Below, piece after piece: positions 1 through 7,535 of a DNA stretch of 7,535 bases. Location of the stretch: NCBI GenBank assembly GCA_004525055.1, contig SPDF01000062.1, positions 1 to 7,535 of the forward strand, in the 5' to 3' direction. The notes beneath the pieces were generated by a model. That model saw only the letters and a program-made list of their open reading frames with translations, ran no database searches and was not told where the DNA came from. The position numbers and the translations under genes are program-made. Within the stretch, counting starts at the first letter, position 1, and each line of letters begins with the position of its first letter. This DNA comes from Gemmatimonadales bacterium (GTDB taxonomy: Bacteria > Gemmatimonadota > Gemmatimonadetes > Gemmatimonadales > GWC2-71-9).

Positions 1-164
1 AGCCACTTGATGTCAATGTCGGGACGCCGCTTCTCGAACGCGGCCTCGAGCAGCTGGAGTTGGTCCCGTCCGTGCGGCGAGTAGACCACCACCGGCGTTC
101 GCCTGTCGCTGCTGCAGGCCATCACGCCGATGGCCGCCGCGATCATCCAGGCGCGCCCAGTCAC
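1..164 (-). CDS. ABC transporter extracellular solute-binding lipoprotein, N-terminal part (runs off the left edge)
   Basis: The window holds the first 54 codons. A GTG start at 164 overlaps the TGA of the PIG-L gene by 4 bases (GTGA), so translational coupling is likely. A short hydrophobic stretch (WMIAAAIGVMAC) ends in a lipobox-like VMAC with the cysteine at residue 17, which predicts a lipid-anchored exported protein. After it comes VVVYSPHGRDQLQLLEAAFE and then a KRRPDIDIKW-type segment. This 'YSPHG...FEK..P.I.I.W' pattern is typical of the first beta-strand and helix of type 2 periplasmic binding proteins of the iron/spermidine/phosphonate-like SBP families. The substrate cannot be told from this fragment. 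An ATG at codon 7 is an alternative start, but it would leave a very short signal peptide without its basic residue. I am fairly sure of the family and unsure of the ligand; permease and ATPase genes would be expected further left. Confidence 0.75.
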   Translation of the reverse strand, partial: MTGRAWMIAAAIGVMACSSDRRTPVVVYSPHGRDQLQLLEAAFEKRRPDIDIKW

Positions 165-2617
165 GGCAGCGCCCCCGCCGGTCGCAGCGCCAGCAGGTTC
201 ATGAAGAGGCGATAGGCGCCGGGAACCCCCGCGGGGAGCTCGCGGAAGAAGGCGATGCCGGTGTAGACATAGGTGCCCTTCCCCACCGGAGCGACGAGGA
301 GGCCCCCTTCCAGCGGGAGGTCGCCTGGATCGTGCATCGAGAGCACCGCGCGATACTCCGGCGCCCAGTCGCGGGCGAAATACAGCCCCCGTTCCTGCAC
401 CCAGCCGTCCCAGTCCGCCGGGCCGATCACGTTCGGCGTGCGCACCTCCGGACTCGACGGATCGACAATGCGCACCGGCGCGAACTCGTCGGTCACCCGG
501 TCGTGCGAGTCGGGACGATCGCCCGGCTTCCGCGCCGGCGCCTTGCCAGAGAGCATCGAGGCCAGCGACGACCCGCCGACGGTCAGCGGGAAGGGAGCGA
601 AGCTGCCGCCGAAAAACTCGTACTGCTGGTACTGCACCAGCAGGAGTCCGCCTGCCCGCGCGTACGCCAGCAGGCGCGCGTTGAACTCCTTGACGGCCGG
701 CACCGTCTCGTAAGCCCGGCTGCCGATCACCACGGCGTCGAATTTCGAGAGGTCGCCCCGCGCCAGCGAGTCCGTGGTCAACTCGACCACCGGCACGCCG
801 AGCCCCGCCAGTGCCTCCGGCACCCCGTCCGCGGCCCCGCGGACGTAACCGACGGCGCGAAGGGGCGGCACCGCGATGTCCATGACCTGGATCGTTCCGA
901 CGGCCGGGCGGCTCATTCCCCGCCGCGCAATGTGCGGGTACCCGATGATGTCGATCGACTCGTCATACCGCTCACCCGTGGACGCGACGGCGATGGCCCG
1001 CACCTCGAACGCCCCCGCCGCCGGGGACGCCGGCGGCACCAGCGCAAAGCTGAACGACGCCTCCTCCCCCTTCCGCGTCAGCCGGAACGGCTGGGGGGAC
1101 GGCGATGCCCAGCCCGCCGGGACCTCCAGCCGCACGTCACCGGAGGTGGTGTCCGTGGTGGAGTGACTGAGGGTGACGTGGATGGTCCGGGCTTCGCGTG
1201 ACGCGAGCGGCCACACGACCACGGATCGGTCCAGCCGGACCCCCACACGCGGCAGCACCAGCAGCCGTTCCCGCCGCTCGCCGTACGCCGGGTCCGCCCA
1301 GCGGTAGCTCACTTCACGTTTCAGCGAATCACCGCCGTCGAGCACCGCGACCGCGGTCAGCAGCGCCGGAGACGCGGGCGCTCCGCGATCGGGCGAACTC
1401 CCCCACTGGTACATCGCGCCGCGCCGCGGCAGCCGGAGAAAATACGGTTCGGTGGTCGCCGAAGCCGGAAGCTGGATGGTGTCCACGACCGTGGCCATCG
1501 CCCCGGGGAGGACCCTCAGGGAATTCGCGGCCTGGGTCACGCCTGCCCCGACAACGCCGACTGACGCGCGGAGGGGTGATCCACCCGCGTTCCAGAGGGA
1601 GAGGGTGACCTCGACGCGCTGACCTGGAACGAGGTCGGCGGAACTCGCCACGGCGTCGAGGATGATCCCCTGCTCGCTGGCGCGCGCCGCAGCACGGAAC
1701 GTCCGCTGGTCCCGCCACGCGGCGGACGACGAAGCGAGCACGGCGGCCGACAGGGTGGTATCGATCCCTGCCCAGAAGGCGCTCCCCTGGCCAGTCCGGT
1801 CCGTCACGAGCGCGACGCGCGTGGACGCGGGCCCCGGAGGCTGCAGGGTGCCCATGTCCTGCGAACGGTGCCGGCTGCGGCTCGCCATCGCGATCTGGTG
1901 ATAGGACTGCCCGACCGCCGGGTCGAGTCCGCCGGTCTGGATCGTGTCCATCACCGCTGCCGGCGTGAAGCGCGTCGCACGGAAGAGCTTGGCCGCGCGC
2001 CAGGGCTGCAGCCGCTCCTCCGTGCCCAACTCCGGAAAGCGCGTCGAGTCGGCGGCGGCCGCGAAGGCCTCGCGCGCCGCCCACCCGGCCGCCTGGTGCT
2101 GGCCGTGGCCGTCTTCCGCTGTTCCGCTGAACACCGACACGATGATCTGGGGCTGAAACTCGCGAATGACCCGCACCACGTCCTTCAGGATGGAGTCGCG
2201 CGGCCAGTGCGCCCAGGTGTCTTCGAGCGTCTTTGAGTATCCGAAGTCGTAGGCCCGGGTGAAGTACTGCCGGCCCCCGTCGAGGGTGCGGGCGCTGAGC
2301 AGTTCCTCGGTTCGCAAGAGGCCCAGCGCCTCACCGAGCTCGGGGCCGATCAGGTTCTGCCCCCCCTCCCCCCGATTGAGAGAGAGATAGGCCGCGACGG
2401 CGCCCTCCCCGCGTACCAGCACCGTGATGAGGTCGGTGTCCTCGTCGTCGGGGTGCGCCCCGATGACCAGCACCCGCTTGTTGTGCCCCAGCATCCGTCG
2501 GGCGTGTTCAGCCACGACGGCACCACCGGTGGAGGCGGGACCCAGTTGAGCCTGCGCTTGAACAAAACCGAGCACGAGGGCGGCCAGCAGCGCCGTTACA
2601 ACGGAGCGAATTCGCAT
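161..2617 (-). CDS. Secreted PIG-L family deacetylase-like protein, 818 aa, multidomain
   Basis: The N-terminus is a Sec signal peptide (MRIR, hydrophobic core 6-19, probable cleavage after AQA at residue 23), so the protein acts outside the cytoplasmic membrane. Residues about 47-220 form a PIG-L/LmbE domain. The metal motif AHPDDED is at 54-60, and a GHGQHQ segment at 170-175 supplies the later histidine. By analogy with MshB, H55, D58 and probably H174 bind zinc and D57 is the catalytic base. The family hydrolyses N-acetyl groups, usually on GlcNAc-type sugars; the substrate here is unknown. Residues about 310-470 look like beta-rich material, about 474-550 resemble an NEW3/CARDB-like beta-sandwich, and about 587-690 look like a ThuA/class I amidotransferase-like Rossmann fold (DAVVIGSRAY, GGLLLVQYQQ). 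Most PIG-L enzymes are only about 230-300 aa, so two thirds of this protein is accessory. The ATG follows only a weak GGGAA. The downstream lipoprotein gene overlaps its stop. Confidence 0.9.
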   Translation of the reverse strand: MRIRSVVTALLAALVLGFVQAQAQLGPASTGGAVVAEHARRMLGHNKRVLVIGAHPDDEDTDLITVLVRGEGAVAAYLSLNRGEGGQNLIGPELGEALGLLRTEELLSARTLDGGRQYFTRAYDFGYSKTLEDTWAHWPRDSILKDVVRVIREFQPQIIVSVFSGTAEDGHGQHQAAGWAAREAFAAAADSTRFPELGTEERLQPWRAAKLFRATRFTPAAVMDTIQTGGLDPAVGQSYHQIAMASRSRHRSQDMGTLQPPGPASTRVALVTDRTGQGSAFWAGIDTTLSAAVLASSSAAWRDQRTFRAAARASEQGIILDAVASSADLVPGQRVEVTLSLWNAGGSPLRASVGVVGAGVTQAANSLRVLPGAMATVVDTIQLPASATTEPYFLRLPRRGAMYQWGSSPDRGAPASPALLTAVAVLDGGDSLKREVSYRWADPAYGERRERLLVLPRVGVRLDRSVVVWPLASREARTIHVTLSHSTTDTTSGDVRLEVPAGWASPSPQPFRLTRKGEEASFSFALVPPASPAAGAFEVRAIAVASTGERYDESIDIIGYPHIARRGMSRPAVGTIQVMDIAVPPLRAVGYVRGAADGVPEALAGLGVPVVELTTDSLARGDLSKFDAVVIGSRAYETVPAVKEFNARLLAYARAGGLLLVQYQQYEFFGGSFAPFPLTVGGSSLASMLSGKAPARKPGDRPDSHDRVTDEFAPVRIVDPSSPEVRTPNVIGPADWDGWVQERGLYFARDWAPEYRAVLSMHDPGDLPLEGGLLVAPVGKGTYVYTGIAFFRELPAGVPGAYRLFMNLLALRPAGALP

Positions 2618-2621
2618 GGAT

Positions 2622-2657
2622 TCCCGGGGGAAGTGACCAAAAAGAATAACCCCGGGA
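2622..2657. repeat. Inverted repeat in the leader of the PIG-L gene
   Basis: TCCCGGGG at 2622-2629 is perfectly complementary to CCCCGGGA at 2650-2657, with a 20-base A/T-rich loop containing AAAAAGAATAA. It lies in the 60-base gap between the membrane-protein stop and the PIG-L start, 4 bases from the PIG-L ATG. On the minus-strand transcript one arm covers the only purine-rich stretch before that ATG, so folding could lower PIG-L translation. There is no T-run after the stem in the minus direction, so it is a poor intrinsic terminator. A role as an operator or a translational control hairpin is inference. Confidence 0.4.
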
Positions 2658-2677
2658 GGGCCGGGGCGTGAGGTGGA

Positions 2678-2983
2678 TCAGGGGCCTCGCGGATGCCCGG
2701 GGCCGGGCGGACGAGGCCGCCGGGGAGAGCGACCTACCCAGAACGCGCCGAGGAAGAGGGCCACCGCCACGCCCAGGATGATCCGGCCCGCCAGGGTCGC
2801 AACCCCGTAGAGCAGAAGCAGCATCCCGACGGACAGGAGGATCGTGGCCACGGAGCGCAAGATCTCGTCGAGATTCCGGCCAGCGTGCCGGCGTCCCCAA
2901 TAGGCGGACGCAACTGCGCCGGCCACTCCGATGAGGAGGAATCCGTACCAGATCAGGATCCAGTAGCGACGACCTGCGATCAT
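2678..2983 (-). CDS. Small hypothetical membrane protein, 101 aa, three predicted transmembrane helices
   Basis: I do not recognise a named family. The protein begins MIAGRRYWILIWYGFLLIG, with a first hydrophobic helix at about 8-28. A charged loop (YWGRRHAGRNLDEILRS) follows, then two more hydrophobic segments at about 46-61 and 66-84, and a basic, proline-rich tail (GRSPRRPRPPGPGHPRG). The topology and tail suggest a small inner-membrane protein. I chose the ATG at 2983 because the hydrophobic part starts right after it. A GTG at 3049 would add 22 residues but has no ribosome binding site. An AGGAG lies about 22 bases upstream of the ATG, too far for ideal spacing, so the start is uncertain. 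It sits between DUF971 (103 bases upstream) and PIG-L (60 bases downstream) on the same strand and could share their transcript. Confidence 0.65.
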   Translation of the reverse strand: MIAGRRYWILIWYGFLLIGVAGAVASAYWGRRHAGRNLDEILRSVATILLSVGMLLLLYGVATLAGRIILGVAVALFLGAFWVGRSPRRPRPPGPGHPRGP

Positions 2984-3057
2984 GAACGCCCGCCCGGTAG
3001 TGAGGTCTCCTGGGGGATGCGTCGGGGCAATCGGCACCGACAATAGCACCCGCGCGG

Positions 3058-3089
3058 GCCTGACGCCATCCCCGAGTCCTCAGGCGTCA
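3058..3089. repeat. Nested inverted repeats at the end of the DUF971 gene
   Basis: Two overlapping stem options can form here. TGACGCC (3061-3067) pairs with GGCGTCA (3083-3089, which includes the DUF971 stop codon), and GCCTGA (3058-3063) pairs with TCAGGC (3080-3085). The two foldings exclude each other. No T-run follows on the minus strand, so I do not call it an intrinsic terminator. It may cause transcript pausing or 3'-end processing between DUF971 and the membrane-protein gene, or it may be chance in GC-rich DNA. Confidence 0.25.
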
Positions 3090-3410
3090 CTCGCGGAGGG
3101 CCCACAGCCGGTGCCACGGGAAGATCCCGGTGGAATGGCCGTCGCTCCAGGTGACCCCGAGCCCGTAAGCGCCCACCAGCTGGATGGCGCTCGGCGCGAT
3201 GTCCGCCGGCACGCTGGCCGGATCGAGCAGCGGACGCCCCGACATCTCCTCGACGCACATCGCGCAGGGACAGGAGAGCCGCAGGGCGCGGGCCGGCACT
3301 CGACGCTCGACTTCCCCGACGACCCATTCAAACCAGAGGCCGTCGTCTCGCCGCGTGATGGCGTGCGGGGCGCGTTTCGTCTCCGGGCCCGGAGGGGTGA
3401 TATTATCCAT
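3087..3410 (-). CDS. DUF971 / GBBH-like N-terminal domain protein, zinc-binding, 107 aa
   Basis: The whole protein is one DUF971 domain (gamma-butyrobetaine hydroxylase N-terminal-like). The family signature is clear: LWFEWVVGEVERRVPARALR, then SCPCAMCVEE, then IQLVGAYGLGVTWSDGHSTGIFPWHRLWAL. The CxCxxC cysteines are C47, C49 and C52, and a histidine follows at H92. This matches in order and spacing the three cysteines and one histidine that bind structural zinc in human gamma-butyrobetaine hydroxylase, so zinc binding is likely. The bacterial function is not established; the same domain forms the C-terminus of HCF101, an Mrp/ApbC-type Fe-S carrier. No oxygenase domain is attached. The ATG at 3410 is chosen; a TTG at 3416 would add two residues. 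It is transcribed away from acnA with a 44-base gap, which may hint at Fe-S-related work. Confidence 0.85.
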   Translation of the reverse strand: MDNITPPGPETKRAPHAITRRDDGLWFEWVVGEVERRVPARALRLSCPCAMCVEEMSGRPLLDPASVPADIAPSAIQLVGAYGLGVTWSDGHSTGIFPWHRLWALRE

Positions 3411-3454
3411 GGTCAACTCGCTCGCTCGACGAACCGAAACGTCCGGACACGCTC
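3401..3454. promoter_or_regulatory. Compact divergent promoter region between the DUF971 gene and acnA
   Basis: Only 44 bases separate the two opposite start codons, so the promoters must overlap each other or the coding starts. On the plus strand TATTAT (3401-3406) is a plausible -10 for acnA, but it lies inside the first codons of DUF971 and I see no good -35 at 17 bases. On the minus strand TTGACC (3416-3411) resembles a -35 but has no matching -10. No AGGAGG-like site precedes the acnA ATG. Exact promoter positions are not resolved by eye. Confidence 0.3.
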
Positions 3455-6229
<2,775 letters not shown>

Positions 6230-6269
6230 GGCGGGGCGGCGGGGCAGAATGGTGTTGGGTTCGGATGAA

Positions 6270-6302
6270 AATCGACCCCCCGGGATTCCCGGGGGGTCGA
6301 TT
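6270..6302. terminator. Bidirectional intrinsic terminator between acnA and the sigma gene
   Basis: A perfect 15-bp inverted repeat (AATCGACCCCCCGGG at 6270-6284, its exact complement at 6288-6302) encloses a 3-base ATT loop. It lies 40 bases after the acnA stop and 24 bases after the sigma stop, where two converging genes need ending. In the minus direction the stem runs into TTTT (ATTTTCATCC), so it looks best for the sigma gene. In the plus direction the T content is weaker (ATTCGTTTG). The very GC-rich core should make it stable. Confidence 0.88.
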
Positions 6303-6326
6303 CGTTTGCCGCGCCGCCGCCTCGGC

Positions 6327-7220
6327 TCAGGCGACCAGGTCGCGGAGCCGCTCGCCGGTCTCACCCTCACGCAGCTTCAGGAGTGCACGGTCTCGAAGCT
6401 GGCGGATGCGCTCGCGGGTGACGCCCATCATCCGGCCGATTTCCTCGAGCGTCCGGCTGTTGCCGTCGTCCAACCCGAAATACAGCCGCAGGACCTTCGC
6501 ATCGCGGGGCGGCAGGACCGCCAAGGCGGACTCGATATCGCTGGTCTGGCTGTTGGTCATCGTGGCGGAATCGGTGCCTTCCTGCTCCGCCATCGCGAAC
6601 CGCTCCATCCGCTCGTTGCCGTCGCCATCCCGCGTGGGGTGGTCGAGCCGCACCGCCTCGGTGTTGAGGGCGCTGAGGCTCCGGACCGCCTCCGGCGTGA
6701 GGCCGGTGGCGCGGGCCAGTTCCTCGGTGGTCGGCATCCGGCCGAGGCGCTCCTTGAGGAGCGTCGTCGTGCGGCCGAGACGGCTGAGGTCGGCGGTGCG
6801 GTTGAGGGGCACCCGGACCGGCCGGCCATGACGGGCGATGGCAGCCTGAACCGCCTGGCGAATCCACCACACCGCGTACGAGATGAACTTGACGCCGCGA
6901 TCCGGATCGAACTTCCGGGCCGCCGTCATGAGCCCGAGGTTGCCCTCGCCGATCAGGTCGACCAGCGGTACCCCGCGGTTCTGGAACTTCTTGGCGACCG
7001 AGACGACGAATCGGACGTTGTGACGCGCCAACCTCTCCTGGGCCGCCACATTGCCCCGAAACGCCTTGCGGGCGAGTTCCATCTCCTGCTCACGGGTCAA
7101 CAGCGGGACCCGGCTGATTTCGTCGAGGTACAGGTCGAGCGACTCACGTCCCTCATCAACGGCCTTGGCAATCTGAGCCGGTCGAACGGCACGACGCTTG
7201 GCGCGCGGCTTGACAGTCAC
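6327..7220 (-). CDS. RNA polymerase sigma factor, sigma-70 family (RpoD/SigA/RpoS-like), 297 aa
   Basis: The protein directs core RNA polymerase to promoters. A basic N-terminal tail (about 1-25) leads into region 1.2 (SLDLYLDEISRVPLLTREQE, 27-46). Region 2 covers about 64-133 (ARHNVRFVVSVAKKFQNRG, DLIGEGNLGLMTAARKFDPDRG, KFISYAVWWIRQAVQAAI). Region 3 is about 142-220. Region 4 is about 228-285 and ends in the helix-turn-helix RTLEEIGRMMGVTRERIRQL. There is no acidic region 1.1, as in the short primary sigma factors of Bacteroidetes and in group 2 sigmas, so I cannot decide whether it is the primary or an alternative sigma. The R269/E270 pair matches the -35-contacting Arg/Glu of E. coli RpoD, while the residue matching RpoD T440 is Q125. 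The start is GTG, chosen because AGGAGG lies 4 bases upstream. The gene ends at the shared terminator facing acnA. Confidence 0.95.
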   Translation of the reverse strand: MTVKPRAKRRAVRPAQIAKAVDEGRESLDLYLDEISRVPLLTREQEMELARKAFRGNVAAQERLARHNVRFVVSVAKKFQNRGVPLVDLIGEGNLGLMTAARKFDPDRGVKFISYAVWWIRQAVQAAIARHGRPVRVPLNRTADLSRLGRTTTLLKERLGRMPTTEELARATGLTPEAVRSLSALNTEAVRLDHPTRDGDGNERMERFAMAEQEGTDSATMTNSQTSDIESALAVLPPRDAKVLRLYFGLDDGNSRTLEEIGRMMGVTRERIRQLRDRALLKLREGETGERLRDLVA

Positions 7221-7224
7221 CGAA

Positions 7225-7230
7225 CCTCCT
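7225..7230 (-). promoter_or_regulatory. Ribosome binding site of the sigma gene, within a possible masking hairpin
   Basis: On the minus strand AGGAGG ends 4 bases before the GTG start, a strong match to the 16S anti-Shine-Dalgarno sequence at slightly short spacing; it supports the GTG start. Just upstream the leader reads CCTCCGGAGGAGG (7237-7225). The CCTCC can pair with the GGAGG of the site around a GGA loop, a 5-bp stem that would hide the site. The pairing is seen in the sequence; regulation by it is inference. Confidence 0.65.
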
Positions 7231-7249
7231 CCGGAGGAAACCCCATCAC

Positions 7250-7255
7250 TCTATA
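7250..7255 (-). promoter_or_regulatory. Candidate -10 element of the sigma gene (TATAGA)
   Basis: TATAGA on the minus strand lies 29 bases upstream of the GTG start, a reasonable distance for a promoter with a short leader. No good TTGACA-like box is found 16-18 bases further upstream; TTGGAC is 23 bases away, too far for a normal sigma-70 promoter. The second candidate, TATAGT at 7496-7491, would give a leader of about 260 bases. Both calls are weak. Confidence 0.2.
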
Positions 7256-7262
7256 GGCTGCA

Positions 7263-7280
7263 ACGGCCGGAAGTGGCCGT
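7263..7280. repeat. Short inverted repeat in the sigma leader
   Basis: ACGGCC (7263-7268) is perfectly complementary to GGCCGT (7275-7280) with a 6-base loop, just upstream of the TATAGA candidate. It could be a leader hairpin if transcription starts further upstream, or an operator. GC-rich 6-bp stems are common by chance, so little weight is given to it. Confidence 0.25.
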
Positions 7281-7304
7281 CCAAATACAGTCGCGAAAAC
7301 TAAC

Positions 7305-7335
7305 AGCTAAGGCGCTAAAAATCAACAGCTTAGCT
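7305..7335. repeat. A/T-rich inverted and direct repeats upstream of the sigma gene
   Basis: AGCTAAG (7305-7311) and CTTAGCT (7329-7335) form a perfect 7-bp inverted repeat with a 17-base spacer. Within the same stretch AACAGCT occurs twice, 22 bases apart, and GCTAA occurs at 7306-7310, 7314-7318 and 7333-7337. This is about two helical turns between half-sites, which would suit a dimeric DNA-binding protein. It stands out in a window that is otherwise GC-rich. No known operator is recognised. Confidence 0.35.
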
Positions 7336-7535
7336 AACCCTAACACCCCGAACGGGTTGCAGAATCGTGCCACAAGTCAAGGGCAAAACCCCATGAATCC
7401 AGCAGTCGCACATCCCCCAGATGCCTGCCAGATTGGCAACGTCGCGCCCCACAAGGAGTTGGCGGGTGCGAATCCCAGTCGTTCTCCCCTACTATAGACC
7501 ACCAGACGCCCCAAAGAGTTCCCCCTGCACAGCAA

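Larger units (their letters stand above)
7221..7535. other. Non-coding upstream region of the sigma gene (315 bases)
   Basis: I find no gene here. Reading frames on both strands have unlike-coding composition: the longest open minus-strand frame (stop at 7340-7342, open to the right edge) is full of Trp and Cys and has about 50% GC in third positions, far below the real genes. Base composition drops toward A/T between about 7281 and 7400. Small inverted repeats lie at 7263-7280 and 7305-7335. Possible minus-strand -10 boxes are TATAGA (7255-7250) and TATAGT (7496-7491), neither with a convincing -35. The region may hold the sigma promoter and a long leader. Confidence 0.55.

Noticed and set aside
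332..1201. 289-codon plus-strand open frame inside the PIG-L gene
   Set aside because: Arg/His-rich antisense frame with no motif; the PIG-L frame has a signal peptide and catalytic motifs.
7355..7377. Sigma-54-like TGGCACG...TGCA on the minus strand
   Set aside because: The GG and GC elements are separated by 9 bases rather than the required 10, so it is not a valid -24/-12 promoter.
7413..7490. tRNA-like T-arm (GGGTGCGAATCCC at 7463-7475) near the right edge
   Set aside because: Only three T-stem pairs form, the loop has G where the invariant second T should be, no matching acceptor strand lies about 70 bases upstream, and no CCA follows at the right place.
7198..7497. 99-codon plus-strand open frame across the sigma upstream region
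   Set aside because: It overlaps the sigma start in antisense, lacks a ribosome binding site and has no recognisable domain.
7343..7535. Open minus-strand frame entering from the right edge, a possible end of an upstream gene
   Set aside because: Its translation is rich in Trp and Cys and about half of third positions are G/C, unlike the real genes here; no family is recognisable.

Overview
This is a GC-rich chromosomal window with ordinary bacterial gene density. It holds three complete housekeeping-type or enzyme genes, two small conserved genes and one partial gene at the left edge. I see no mobile element, CRISPR array, rRNA or convincing tRNA. High GC content, a sigma-70 factor without region 1.1, and a large secreted PIG-L protein beside a solute-binding lipoprotein suggest a Gemmatimonadota-like or related FCB-group environmental bacterium. 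That placement is inference from gene character, not a phylogenetic result.

Layout. On the minus strand, reading from about 3410 down to 1, four genes run in one direction: a DUF971 zinc-binding protein (3410-3087), a small three-helix membrane protein (2983-2678), a secreted multidomain PIG-L deacetylase-like protein (2617-161), and the N-terminus of a lipoprotein solute-binding protein of an ABC importer (from 164, running off the left edge). The last two overlap by 4 bases and are probably translationally coupled. On the plus strand, aconitase AcnA (3455-6229) starts only 44 bases from the DUF971 gene, head to head. A sigma-70 family factor (7220-6327, minus) converges on acnA, and a perfect 15-bp hairpin between the two stop codons fits a shared bidirectional terminator. 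The last 315 bases (7221-7535) are the non-coding upstream region of the sigma gene, with several small inverted repeats.

How the parts may work together. AcnA is a TCA-cycle 4Fe-4S enzyme. DUF971 domains are known as the C-terminal part of HCF101, an Mrp/ApbC-type Fe-S carrier, so the divergent pair may reflect a link between an Fe-S enzyme and a cluster-assembly accessory; this is a hypothesis. The PIG-L protein and the lipoprotein both work outside the cytoplasmic membrane and may act together on, or import, a shared extracellular substrate. I found no clearly new multi-gene system. The points most worth checking are the DUF971/acnA pairing, the PIG-L/transport coupling, a changed -10 recognition residue in the sigma factor, and a hairpin that could mask the sigma gene's ribosome binding site.
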